NCBI GenBank assembly: GCA_948144175.1
Contig: CANXME010002068.1
Location: 5,475,001-5,539,000 of the forward strand
DNA from: Closterium sp. NIES-65
Taxonomy: Eukaryota; Streptophyta; Zygnematophyceae; Desmidiales; Closteriaceae
Direction of reading: 5' to 3'
DNA length: 64,000 nt
A program made the position numbers and the translations under genes. The notes beneath the pieces were generated by a model. It did no database searches. It saw only the letters and a program-made list of their open reading frames with translations, and was not told the origin of the DNA. How positions within the stretch are numbered: position 1 is the first letter of the stretch; the number at the start of each line of letters is the position of its first letter. Shown one piece after another: positions 28,397-38,839 of the stretch.

Positions 28397-29992
28397 ATGG
28401 CGGAAATGGCAGGTAACAGTGTAATTTGCCAGCTAGCCGACGCAGAGGGCAAGTTGGCCGGCAACCCCGTCGACATTCCGCAAGACGCGGGGCCTAGGGA
28501 ATTGACGGCGCTGCTTAACGCTATCCTCAACAATGTACGTGCTGGTGCATGGGAGGATTTCGCGCATCTCGGATACCTCGCGTCGCGCATTCCGTTCGTC
28601 GCACAGCCACGTTAGTCCGTGCGTATCTAGAAGGAGTATTCTCTCGGGGATATGGTTCGCCATTTGCGTCGAGAGGGTATGAGGGTTAAAGAAAGTACAG
28701 GATTTATTACAGAGAAACCTTGTGTCTGTTAAGTGTGCGATGCTGGCGTGTTTTTCTGCGCTGTTGCCAATTCCCGCCCGAGCCGTTCGGAGAGAGAGGC
28801 TGCAGAGCACCTTCTTTCCTTCAAACGTAAATCTAAACCCTTGCAAGGTCCAAGGGGCGGGCTTGCTGGTTCAGGGTTTTGGGCGGGTTTCGCGGGATCA
28901 ACACTCTAATGGGATGGACGATGTGCAGGTGGTTGCAGGTGGTTGCAGATGGTTGATACTGGGGCGCACAAGCGTTGGCGCTCATGCCCGTGGTGTCTTT
29001 CACCCCTCTCCCCGTGCTGTGTGTATGCATGCGCATGTGCATGTGCGTGCATGTGTGTGTGTGTTCGTATGGGCATGGGCATGTGCATGTGCATGTGCAC
29101 GGCATCAGGAGGAGAGGCTACCATACGCGTTCTACATAGACGACAGGGAGGTCTCAGAGCCTCTAGGGGAGCACCTCAGACAACATAAAGGTGCCTCCCC
29201 GCCCTTCCCTCCGTCCCCTTGCTTCTCCGCCCTTGCCTCTCCGCGCCTCCGTCCCCTTGCCTCTCCGCCCTCGCCTCTCCGCCCTCGCCTCTCCGCCCTC
29301 GCCTCTCCGCCCTTGCCTCTCCGCGCCTCCGTCCCCTTGCCTCTCCGCCCTTGCCTCTCCGCGCCTCCGTCCCCGCCCGCCCTTCCCGCCCCGGCCTGCC
29401 ACTGGATCCTCGTCTGTCGGATCACATCACACTCGTTTCAGCTGCAAATTCCTTCATCCTCTGTGCTTCCATCCTTCCCTGTGACCTCCTCCGATACCTC
29501 CTCCTTCATCCTTGCCCCTTCTTCTCTTCTCTCCCCTTTTCCCAACAATCGTGAAACCATGGTGGCTGCCTCTTTGTCTCTTCCTACCTCTCGCCCCACC
29601 GCACCCCACCCACTTCTCACCTCTCGCGCGCATCCATGCATGCCCATGAATCATGCATGGTGTTCATCAGTAGCTGGGCCCTCACAAAGCTTCCCTCCCT
29701 TTTCCCCTTTCCTCCCTTCCCCCCTGCCCCCCTGCCCCCCTGCTCCCTGCTTCTTTGTCCCCTGCCCGCTGCGCCCTGCCCCCTGCCTCCTGCCCCCTAA
29801 ACCTGCCCCCTGTCCCTGTTCGTGCGCCCTGCCTTGTACCCCGCGCCCCCTCTGCCAGTGTCGGTGGAGAAGGTGCTATCCATCGTGTACCAGCCACAAG
29901 CCGTGTTCCGAATCCGATCCGTCACTCGCTGCTCCGCCACCATCCCAGGTCAGCGGCGCCGGCGCTCTAGAAAGGGCTTTACACGAGTGATT

Positions 29993-30062
<70 letters not shown>

Positions 30063-33043
30063 CACAGCGACAATTGCATTAAAGCTGGAGCTCGAGGAAG
30101 AAGCTTGCTTAAGGGGCTCTAAGTGATACGGTGTATAATCTGTGTGTGTACATACGTGAAACCTGGAGCCTAAAATTTTAATCCGTGCACAGCTATGTGT
30201 TTATTAAAGTCAGGTTGCACGTGTGACCTCTCCTGACCAAGCAGTCACATTTCATCTCCTTGATATGTCCCCTCTACTCCCCAGGCCCCTTCAGTGTATG
30301 TTTCTTGGGAATTCAAAAAAACATACTCCCCAGACCCCTTCTCCCACCTAACCCACCAATCAGTGCCTCCAGCTGCTGCTTCCCTTCGTCTCTCCACATT
30401 CGTCCCCCTCTTTGCCCACTCTTCAAGTCCCCCTCTCTCCTCCAGGCCACCCATAGGGTGTGTTTACAGTAACTATTCAAGTCCCCCTCTCTCCTATTCA
30501 AGTCCCCCTCTCTCCTATTCAAGTCCCCCTCTCTCCTATTCAAGTCCCCCTCTCTCCTATTCAAGTCCCCCTCTCTCCTCTTCAAGTCCCCCTCTCTCCT
30601 CTTCAAGTCCCCCTCTCTCCTCTTCAAGTCCCCCTCTCTCCTCTTCAAGTCCCCCTCTCTCCTCTTCAAGTCCCCCTCTCTCCTCTTCAAGTCCCCCTCT
30701 CTCCTATTCAAGTCCCCCTCTCTCCTCTTCAAGTCCCCCTCTCTCCTCTTCAAGTACTCCGGTTGAATTGCTGCACACCTGTGCGGCCCTTTCCTCCACT
30801 TCACTTCATTTCACTTCACCCACACACCCATTCCCCTCTGCAACCCCCCACCCAACATAGGTCACACGGAGGCGGTGCTAGCAGTGGCGTTCTCCTGGGA
30901 TAGCAAGCAGCTGGACCGCAGCACAGCACTTGCAACACACACGTGCAACCCGTCCCTCCCTCTCACTCGCGCCTCCCAATCCTGTCTCCCTCCATACAGG
31001 CCACACGGAGGCGGTGCTAGCAGTCGCATTTTCCCCGGACAGCAAGCAGCTGGCGAGCGGATCAGGAGACACAACAGTGCGGTTCTGGGACGTGGACACG
31101 CAGACGCCGCTCAAGACGCGCGCGGGGCACAAGAACTGGGTGCTGTCGCTGGCATGGTCGCCCGATGCCAAGTGGCTGGCCACGGGGGGCATGGACGCCC
31201 ACGTGCTGCTGTGGGAGTCGCCTGCTGGGGAGAAAGACCCCGTTGCTCTCAAGGTGAGGGAAGAGGGATCAGGTGGGCAGGGGGGTGGATGGGCTGGTTT
31301 TGGGTTTGTGACCGCTGCTGTGGCTGAGGGGTGTGGTGCGAGTTTGTTGGAGACAGAGGGGGAAAGGGGGAGGGAGAAGGGGAAAGGGGGAGGGGGGAAG
31401 GGGAAAGGGGGAAGGGGGAAGGGCATGGTCGCCCGATGCCAAGTGGCTGGCCACGGGGGGCATGGACGCCCACGTGCTGCTGTGGGAGTCGCCTGCTGGG
31501 GAGAAAGACCCCGTTGCTCTCAAGGTGTGAGTGTGTTGGGGGGGGGTTGTCGGGGGGGAGAGGAAAGAGGGGAGAGGAACGGTGTGGGTGGGCTTGTGAC
31601 TGCTGCTGTGGGAGTCGCCTGCTGGGGAGAAAGACCCCGTTGCTCTCAAGGTGAGGGAAGGGGCGGGTTGGGAGGGTGAGAGACTGTTCGTGGGTGGGGT
31701 GGAATTGTGACTGCTTCTGCTTGTGTTTTTGTTGATGTGTGTCTGTGTCGGGATAAAGGCCGTAGCATGGGAGCCGGCACACACAACTTATCCCTAATCC
31801 CTGACCCGCCTTGCCCCCACTTTCCTGTTCTTCTTTCCCCTCCTCCCATTCCCCCCCACACCAGGGCCACCGCAAGTGGATAATGGCCATAGCATGGGAG
31901 GCGGTGCAACCTGAACCTTGACCCCCCCATCCTCCCCCTTTCCACTCTTTCCTCCCCCACCCCAACCCCCCAGGGCCACCGCAAGTGGATAACGGCCATA
32001 GCATGGGAGCCGGCACACGTGGCGCTGCCGTGCCGGCGCCTGGCGAGTGCGAGTCGCGACGGGGACGTGCGCGTGTGGGATGCAGTGCGGCGCGCCACGC
32101 TCTTCATACTCACGGGGCACACACTGGCTGTCACTAGCTTGCGCTGGGGCGGCGATGGTGTGATTTACTCGGGGTGAGTGAGTCGCAGCACGCATGTGTG
32201 CATGTGTGGAAAGTGTGTGATGATCCCTGTGCGGCGCACCATGCTGTTCATACTCACGGGGCACACACGGGGCACACACGGGGCACACACGGGGCACACA
32301 CGGGGCACACACGGGGCACACACGGGGCACACACGGGGCACACACGGGGCACACACGGGGCACACACGGGGCACACACGGGGCACACACGGGGCACACAC
32401 GGGGCACACACGGGGCACGGCACGCACTAGCTGTGACCAGTTTGTGCTGGGGGCCGGCGATGGCGTGATCTACTTGGGTTGAGAGCCGGAATGGCTCTGG
32501 TTGTCGCGTGTCTGCGATGGTGGCGTGGCAGGATTGCTTACGAGGTTTGAGTCGACTCAAAACTCGACTCATTACACTCTGGTTGTTGCGTGTCTGCGAT
32601 GGTGGCGTGGCAGGATTGCTTACACTTCGTTTCTTCTCCTCTCCACCTGTGTTTGTAACTTATTGTCATGCCCTCCTTTCACCTCCCACCACTCTGTTTC
32701 CCTGACCCTCGCTCTCCTCCCACCCACCCACCCACCTCCCGCCACACCCGTCCCTGCGCCCTTGCTGTCTTTCTCACCTCCCGCACCCGCCACTTCCCCT
32801 TTCCCCCACCGCCCTCGACCACAGGTCTCGGGACTGCACAGTGCGCATGTGGAGTGCTGTCAACGGTGCTGCTCTGCAGCAGCTTAAGGTAAGCCGGCTT
32901 TGCGAGGCGGCAAGAATAGGCAGCAAGCAAGCTGACGGGTGCATGGGGGAACAGGTAGGCAGGGAGCGTGCGGTGCCTGTGGGAAGCGGCAGTGTTCTGC
33001 GGACCCGAGCCATTAAGCCAAAAGACACGGATATTGCAGCGAC

Positions 33044-33118
<75 letters not shown>

Positions 33119-36100
33119 GTGTGTGTGTGTGTGTGATCATCCCACCATCGTCCCATCCCATGCCCATGGCATGCTATCAGTGCCACGAAATGAGTCTTTT
33201 GGGCAATCAATCCCAATCCCACAGTCAAACATCATGTTCTGCGGATCCATTTCGTCCCCATCCCACCCAAATCTCACCCAAATCCCACCTAGTCCCACCC
33301 CATTCCACCCCATCCCACCACCCTCTTCACATGTCCCTCCCCCCCCACCCTGGCAGGGTCACGGGCACTGGGTGAACTCGCTAGCGCTGAGCACGGACTA
33401 TGCGCTAAGAACAGGCGCGTTTGACCACGGGGGAGTCAACGGCCTCCCCGCAACGGACGAGGAACGCAAGGTGGGGTGTGGGCGGAGGCGCACGCATAGG
33501 TGGGGCTGTGGGCGCCGGGGGGGGGCTGTGCGCGCAGGAGGGGCTGTGGCGCGTGGGCGGGGCTGTGGGGGGAAAGGGGGTTCAGAGTCCATCTGAATCC
33601 CTTGCCCATGTTTCCTTCGTTCCTTCTTTCCTTCTTTCTGCTCAACTCGTCCCCGAGGTGACTTGTGAGTCGACTCAAAAGTCATCTGAATCCCTTGCCC
33701 ATGTTTCCTTCTTTCCTTCTTTCTGCTTAACTCGTCCCCGAGGTGACTTGTGAGTCGACTCAAAAGTCATCTGAATCCCTTGCCCATGTTTCCTTCTTTC
33801 CTTCTTTCCTTCTTTACTTCTTTCTGCTCAACTAGTCCCGGCACTCCCCCCCTCCGTACCCATGCGACCCTCCTTCCCTCCTTGCACCTTTTCCTCACCT
33901 ATGCTTCTGTTTGGTCACTCTTTCCCCCTTCCCATCCTCCCTTCTTGTCCTTCCCCTCCCACCCCCCATTCCCCCGACACCAGGAGAAGGCGCGAGTGCA
34001 GTACGAGGCGGTGAAGGGTGCTAGTGGGGAGAGGCCGGCGTCTTCGGTCCGAAACTCATCCTTAAATTCCCCCCCCACTCTTCCCCCCAGGAGAAGGCGC
34101 GAGTGCGGTACGAGGCGGTGAAGGGAGCGAGTGGGGAGAGGCTGGTGTCAGGATCGGATGATTTCACCATGGTGCTCTGGCACCCCGCTGCTGCCATGCA
34201 GCCCAACTCCCCACTCGCTGCCGCTCTTAAAGCCAAGCTCACAGGTCACCAGCAGGTGTGGTGGTGGTTGGGTGGGTGGTTGCGTGGACGGGTGGGTGGT
34301 TGTGTGCAAGGTTCAAAAATACGGTAAACGTAAATTACGGCTCGTAAATTACGGTCGTAATTTACGGTGGTTTTGGCAAAAATACGGTCGTTTTTTAAAT
34401 GGACATTTTTTGCGGAATTTTTTTTCCAGAAATTCCTAGAAAGCTTACAACGATGACAAGGAAGGTAACAACATACTACACTACAGAATGGTGGTTTTTG
34501 CCCTGGTTGCGTTGGCGAATGGAATATGCAAAAGGGATGAGATGGAAGGGATGAAGATTGGACGAACGCTATTGGTTGGAATGGTTTTGCAGTGTCGAAA
34601 TTGAGTTGAGTAGCGCATGCGGGCGAAAAAAACGAACGGGCCGCGTAACGACCCACCGACTTGGCGAAACGGGTAGACTTGTGTTATCCGTTCGCCAAAT
34701 GTACAATTTGCCGCGTCGCACAAATTTGTACATTTGCGATTCGGCGAAATACACAAACGAGTGTGCGAATGGGCAACAAACCTGTTAAACTGTCACCAAA
34801 ATGCACAATGTCCCGCCTCGAGATTTTGCTGACACTCGCGACTCGGGAAAAAAACACTCTCGAGTGGGTTTGGGGCCACAAAAATTCTCACGAACAGGTT
34901 GACGGTTGGGAAATGTTGAAATTCGCTATACACAAACTCGGTTTCAAACTTTCGGTCGTAATTTACGACCGTATTTTTGAACCAACCTAATTTTGCAACG
35001 TCAAACCGATTTTTACCGTAATTTACGACCGTAAATTACGATACAGTAATTTACGGTAAATTTTCAAAAATACGATCGTATTTTTGAACCTTGGTTGTGT
35101 GGGTGGGGGGGTGGGTGGACAATGAATCTAACACTCGTTTCTTTCCTGACGGTTGGTGTTTGATTTTGCCCCGACCCTAAATTGGCTTCCATATCAGATT
35201 TAGATGCATCTTCCCCTCCCCCTTCCTCCTCCTCTCCTCCTCTCCTTCTCTCTTTCCCTCTTCCACCCCACTCTTCTGATCCAGCTAGTCAACCACTTAT
35301 GCTTCTTTTCCAACAGTCCTGGTTGACACTTTCCCCGACAACTTTTGAGGCTCCTCAAATGTCTTCTTCTCCAGCAGTCCCTATTGACAACGTTTCCCCC
35401 AGCTGGAGCCCTATTGGCAACCGCTTCCTCCTTACCCAGCTTCAAGTCACCCAGCCTCTCCCCTCCTTCTTTCCCCCAGCTGGAGCCCTATGGGCAACCA
35501 GCTCCATTGGAAACGACTTCCGTTTCAAGTCACCCAGCCTCTCCCCTCCTTCTTTCCCCCCTCCTCATTCTTCTGTCATCCTCTCCTTCCCCCCCTTCCT
35601 TCGCCATGCATCCCCCTGGGCTCCAGCTGGTGAATCACGTCTGCTTCTCCCGTCCCCCGCCTCCTTCCCCCACACCCCCACCCCCACCCCCGCCTTCAGC
35701 TGGTGAACCACGTGTGCTTCTCCCCTGACGGTCGCTGGCTGGCGTCCGGGTCGTTTGACAAGAGTGTGAAGCTGTGGGACGGGGTGTCAGGGCGCTTCAT
35801 TGCGTCCTTCCGAGCACACGTCAGCCCCATCTACCAGCTCTGGTGGGGGGGGGTGAAGGGGGGGGGATGGGCGGAGAGAGGGAGAGGGCGAGTGGGGGAG
35901 GGAGTGTTTTGAGTTGATTGAAAACTCGACTCTGGTGGGGGGGGGGATGGGCGGGGGGAGATGGGCGGAGAGAGGGAGAGGGCGAGTGAGGAGGGAGGGA
36001 GTGAGGAGTGAGGAGCGAGGGAGGGAGTAATGGAGAGTGAGGGTGTAACAGTGGCTCTATCGTCTGTAACTAACCTTGGGATGCACACAAGTGGAACATG

Positions 36101-37428
36101 TACAAGGGGAAATTAATGACCAGCAGTGTTCGTACTCTCCGCGCTCCGCCAGTCGTTACAAACCACAGCTTGCTTTCACCCTGATGATGTTAAACCTGCC
36201 ATATTCTAGCCGCCTCAAAACTTTTCCCCATAAGCTCTTTGTGACGAACCATACCTCCAGAAGTTCTTGCTCTGCTTTTTCACCACCTATTACTCTCCAC
36301 TGACTCCACTCTCTCCCCGTTCCACCCCTCCTTCCTCGGTTCTTCCCGCAGCTGGTCGGCAGACAGTCGTCTTCTAGTGAGCGCCAGCAAGGACAGCACT
36401 CTTAAGGTATGACACACTCTAGTGAGACAATCATGCTGACTGCTATTTGGTTGGGAATCACTTTTTGAGAATTCTCAAACGTGAGCGCCAGCAAGGACAG
36501 CACACTCAAGGTATGAGACAAGCATGCTGACTGCTGAGAGCTGACAGCACACTCACTCCAGGCATGTGGGTTGCTACGCGTGGTGCTGATGCACTGCTTA
36601 TCGCACTAATAACATCGCACTACTGATGTTACAAGCATGCTGTGCTTTCTTATTTTCCACACACATCTGACATGGTGATCCCCATGACATGGTGACCCCA
36701 TGCCATGGTGACCCCATGCCATGGTGTATCTTCATGACCCTCGGTAGTTTCTATTGAATGTGATTCCCGCCATACCCGGCCTGTGCTGCCACGCATTGAC
36801 TTGCTCCGATCTCAACCACTGTCAATGCAGCTTCCAATTCGGGTACCACTGAGTGTGTGCTATACTCGCTGGCTGCTACGGTATGGCTCGAATTCGTGGT
36901 TATTGTGCCACGGCATGGCATGGCATGGCATGGTATGGCATGGGATGATATTGGCATGGCATGTCATGGCAATGCAGGTGTGGGACCTTCAAACGCGCAA
37001 AGTGAGGGAGGATCTACCAGGGCATGCGGATGAGGTGGGTGGCAATGTGCTAGCCATTAGAAGCAGATACATGGCCTCTCTATATTCTTCTTTTGTGCTC
37101 TTTTGCTCTACCCTGCTCTGCTCTGCTCTTCTCTGCTTTTTCTGCCCCACCCTGCTCTGCTCTGCGTTTCTCCCCTACTCTGCTTTGCTGTCTTTCGTTC
37201 ATGCGGCTGGGGTGAAATGGGATTGTGTGGGAGCATTTTTGGGGCATTGAAGGGTGAGAGAAGATGGGGAGGTGGCGAAACAGGGTGGACTTGTTTTACT
37301 GCCATGTCTAATCTGCTTTCTGTGATTGGCTTGCTGCTGTACAGGTGTTTGCAGTTGATTGGAGCCCAGATGGCACCAAGGTGGCATCAGGAGGGAAGGA
37401 TAGAGTATTGAAGCTATGGATGACATGA
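28397..37428 (+). CDS. NLE1: Notchless homolog (NLE1/Rsa4), WD40 ribosome-assembly factor
   Basis: This family acts in nuclear 60S subunit maturation, where the AAA-ATPase midasin pulls on its N-terminal domain. Twelve GT-AG exons: 28397-28534, 29109-29190, 29859-29948, 31000-31253, 31974-32173, 32825-32888, 33357-33470, 34091-34255, 35700-35842, 36352-36406, 36978-37034, 37345-37428. They join in frame to 481 aa with a TGA stop, close to the usual family length of about 475-485. The NLE domain spans about residues 7-100 (VICQLADAEGKLAGNPVDIP, EERLPYAFYIDD, YQPQAVFRIRSVTRC). Eight WD40 blades end in RFWD, LLWE, RVWD, RMWS, VLWH, KLWD, KVWD and KLWM, and the family signature LVSGSDDFTMVLW is present. 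The ATG is the first codon after an in-frame GTG. The introns are unusually rich in copies of exon edges, minisatellites and one MITE. Confidence 0.94.
29220..29375 (+). repeat. Minisatellite in NLE1 intron 2
   Basis: Tandem GCCTCTCCGCCCT-type units (about 14 bp), with variants CCGCGCCTCCGTCCCCTT interspersed. Intronic and noncoding. Confidence 0.8.
29994..30061 (+). repeat. TG dinucleotide microsatellite in NLE1 intron 3
   Basis: About 33 uninterrupted TG repeats. Confidence 0.95.
30475..30755 (+). repeat. 21-bp minisatellite in NLE1 intron 3
   Basis: About 13 copies of TATTCAAGTCCCCCTCTCTCC or its TCTTCAAG variant. Each unit has a pyrimidine tract like that of a 3' splice site. It is read through in all frames but lies in an intron. 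Confidence 0.9.
30861..30913 (+). repeat. Copy of the NLE1 exon 4 5' edge, with an AG acceptor
   Basis: GTCACACGGAGGCGGTGCTAG matches the start of exon 4 (31000) and is preceded by ATAG. It could be used as an acceptor in the right phase, but the copy then diverges and runs out of frame. Confidence 0.75.
31423..31524 (+). repeat. Copy of the NLE1 exon 4 3' edge, 102 bp, with a GT donor
   Basis: Base-for-base identical to 31152-31253, the last 102 bases of exon 4 (MVARCQVAG in another frame). It is followed by GTGTGAG. The absence of differences implies a recent event. Confidence 0.9.
31601..31650 (+). repeat. Second copy of the NLE1 exon 4 3' edge, 50 bp, with a GT donor
   Basis: Identical to the last 50 bases of exon 4, including the following GTGAGGG donor. 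Confidence 0.9.
31865..31904 (+). repeat. Copy of the NLE1 exon 5 5' edge, with an AG acceptor
   Basis: GGCCACCGCAAGTGGATAA follows CCAG and matches exon 5 from 31974, then diverges. A shorter related piece (GCCGTAGCATGGGAGCCGGC) is at about 31759. Confidence 0.8.
32229..32481 (+). repeat. Copy of the NLE1 exon 5 3' part, expanded by an 11-bp minisatellite
   Basis: 32229-32262 copies exon 5 sequence (TTCATACTCACGGGGCACAC). It is followed by about 15 GGGGCACACAC units (to 32418), then by a copy of the exon end (GGCGATGGCGTGATCTACTTGG) with a decayed donor. The exon's own GGGGCACACAC seems to have seeded the array. Confidence 0.8.
33044..33136 (+). repeat. GT dinucleotide microsatellite in NLE1 intron 6
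   Basis: About 46 GT repeats with one GC interruption. Confidence 0.95.
33588..33800 (+). repeat. Roughly 84-bp tandem repeat in NLE1 intron 7
   Basis: Nearly three copies of a unit containing CATCTGAATCCCTTGCCCATG, TCGTCCCCGAGGTGACTTG and TGAGTCGACTCAAAAG. Confidence 0.85.
33984..34033 (+). repeat. Copy of the NLE1 exon 8 5' edge, with an AG acceptor
   Basis: GAGAAGGCGCGAGTGCAGTA follows CCAG and matches the start of exon 8 at 34091 with a few differences. Confidence 0.85.
34307..35093. mobile_element. hAT-like MITE in NLE1 intron 8
   Basis: The 787-bp insert begins CAAGGTTCAAAAATACG and ends CGTATTTTTGAACCTTG, exact inverted repeats. A perfect 8-bp duplication GTTGTGTG flanks it (34299-34306 and 35094-35101), the size typical of the hAT superfamily. 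Subterminal regions are packed with CGTAAATTACGG and its complement. No transposase is encoded. Composition is AT-richer than the surrounding intron. Confidence 0.9.
35626..35650 (+). repeat. Copy of the NLE1 exon 9 5' edge, with an AG-like acceptor
   Basis: CTGGTGAATCACGTCTGCTT follows CCAG-type sequence and matches exon 9 from 35700. Confidence 0.75.
36481..36510 (+). repeat. Copy of the NLE1 exon 10 3' edge, with a GTATGA donor
   Basis: 30 bases (GTGAGCGCCAGCAAGGACAG onward) repeat 36377-36406 and keep the GTATGA donor. Confidence 0.85.
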
Positions 37429-38075
37429 TAAATACGAAAGTGCTCTACTTCATTTACCAGAATGTTGGATTGCCATGCTGCGCACATGGCTCAAGCAGTC
37501 GATATTTGATTTGTAACGACAAATTCATAATATTCTCACAGAAAATAGTGACTTCGTGGAACAAAGCTCAGTGTAACACAATGTGAGTGAAAGTGCAGCA
37601 GCTATTAACTCAAAAATAGTGCAATCTGCAATGTGGCAACTGCAATAAGAAATAAAACCGTTATAATTATGAATAAAACCGTTATTGTTATTGTTATGAG
37701 CTTGCAGAGTGCGCAGAATATTGAATAACGAGAATGAGAAATACAGAATTACTGAATGAAGAAACCATGAAGTAGCGAGGTGTAAGGGAAAATTGCTTTT
37801 CCTTACTTAGCGTCCTCGCTCAGCGCGTACACCACTGTGGCACCACAGTCAGCACCGTTACCACTCGCAACCATCGCATCGACAATCCTCCCGCCACCTT
37901 CGCACGTCGCACCTCGACCTCACGGCTCGGCGGGTAACCCGCGCTCCGGGCCTCCGCTTCGACAATTCCCCAAACCTCAATCCCAACCCCATCGCGCGAC
38001 AATCACAGTTCATTACCGTTACCACTGTAGTTTCGCTATATATTCTTCGCTCACGCCTTCGCTCATTCTACTCTT
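37429..38075. other. NLE1 3' flank and possible Gypsy-C 5' LTR
   Basis: AATAAAA words at 37652 and 37672 are candidate polyadenylation signals for NLE1. 37696-37780 is an inverted copy of the end of the putative LTR at 20003-20243. TGTAAGGG at 37781 could open the 5' LTR of Gypsy-C, which Copia-C then split at 38080. No gene is seen. Confidence 0.4.
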
Positions 38076-38080
38076 GCTTC

Positions 38081-38205
38081 TGTCAGATTTATATGACATA
38101 GCTGTTGTGGGCTATAGTGGGGTAGCACATATGGGGTACGACTTTCTAGGGTTTGTACTTGTACCCAACTTTCCCTTAAACAATTCATTCTCGTTCATTT
38201 TCTCA
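38081..38205 (+). repeat. Copia-C 5' LTR and adjoining primer-binding site
   Basis: TGTCAGATTTATATGACATAG to CATTTTCTCA. The next bases, TCGTATCGAGCAGGTT, look like a decayed TGGTATCAGAGCAGGTT primer site. Confidence 0.9.
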
Positions 38206-38432
38206 TCGTATCGAGCAGGTTCCCCTGTGGGAACTGTTCCTAGGGTCCACCACCTTTTTTCCTGCCCGAAGCGCGCTCTACTCTGCCTGAGTCGCGCTCC
38301 CCTCTTCCGACCCTGTCGCGCCGCCTTAGCGGCCCCGTCGCGTCGCGCTTGCGGCCCCGTCGCGTCGCCCTCGCGGCCTCGTCACGTCGCGCCGCCCTAG
38401 CGGGCGCGTCGCGCCGCCCTCGCGGCCCCGAT

Positions 38433-38780
38433 TGTCAGAGGTCCACTGGTGATCCCCGATCGATCCTAGGGAAGGGTTACAGGCACATTTGCCTGGGGGG
38501 TTATGGGCGCACTGACCCGCTACTGAAACAAGCCCTTTTATCCCAATGGTCTAGTGGTTGGGATTCTGAGATGGTATCCAGAGCGAAGGTCTCGGGTTCG
38601 AATCCCGGTGTATGCACTTCGGGCATCCCAGTGCGGGGGGGTGTCAGAGGTCCACTGGTGATCCCCGATCGATCCTAGGGAAGGGTTACAGGCACATTTG
38701 CCTGGGGGGTTATGGGCGCACTGACCCGCTACTGAAACAAGCCCTTTTATCCCAATGGTCTAGTGGTTGGGATTCTGAGA
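38433..38780 (+). mobile_element. TRIM retroelement (348 bp) with a tRNA-like Pol III promoter
   Basis: Two identical 139-bp LTRs (38433-38571 and 38642-38780; TGTCAGAGGTCC to GATTCTGAGA) flank a 70-bp interior. The TSD is a perfect CCGAT (38428-38432 and 38781-38785). The interior starts with a primer-binding site TGGTATCCAGAGCG and ends in a G-run purine tract, so it is a complete terminal-repeat retrotransposon in miniature. The LTR end carries TGGTCTAGTGG (38547-38557), identical to the A box of tRNA-Glu genes. GGTTCGAATCC (38595-38605) is a consensus B box. Their spacing (48 bases start to start) fits a tRNA gene. Confidence 0.88.
38540..38616 (+). promoter_or_regulatory. tRNA-Glu-like A box and B box across the TRIM LTR/PBS junction
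   Basis: The A box is in the last 25 bases of the 5' LTR. The B box sits in a proper 5-bp T stem (TCGGG/CCCGG). The acceptor arms do not pair, so this is not a working tRNA gene but may be a Pol III promoter. A TTTT precedes the A box in each LTR, so transcription from the first could end at 38745-38748 in the second. Confidence 0.7.
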
Positions 38781-38839
38781 CCGATCCGCCACCCTCGCGG
38801 CTCCGTCGCGTCGCGCCGCCCTCGCGGCCCGTTCGCGCT

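Noticed and set aside
30294..30903. SSPPLSYSSPPLS and IQVPLSP repeat proteins
   Set aside because: All three frames of a 21-bp minisatellite are open; it lies within NLE1 intron 3.
32174..32482. GHTRGTHGAHT repeat protein
   Set aside because: Frame of the 11-bp GGGGCACACAC minisatellite in a decayed exon 5 copy.
38071..38080. Copia-C 5' LTR as start of a host gene promoter
   Set aside because: Matching LTR and TSD at 51918-52047 show it belongs to the retrotransposon.
38540..38616. A functional tRNA-Glu gene
   Set aside because: A and B boxes and the T stem are present, but the acceptor arms do not pair and the anticodon arm is replaced by the LTR/PBS junction.
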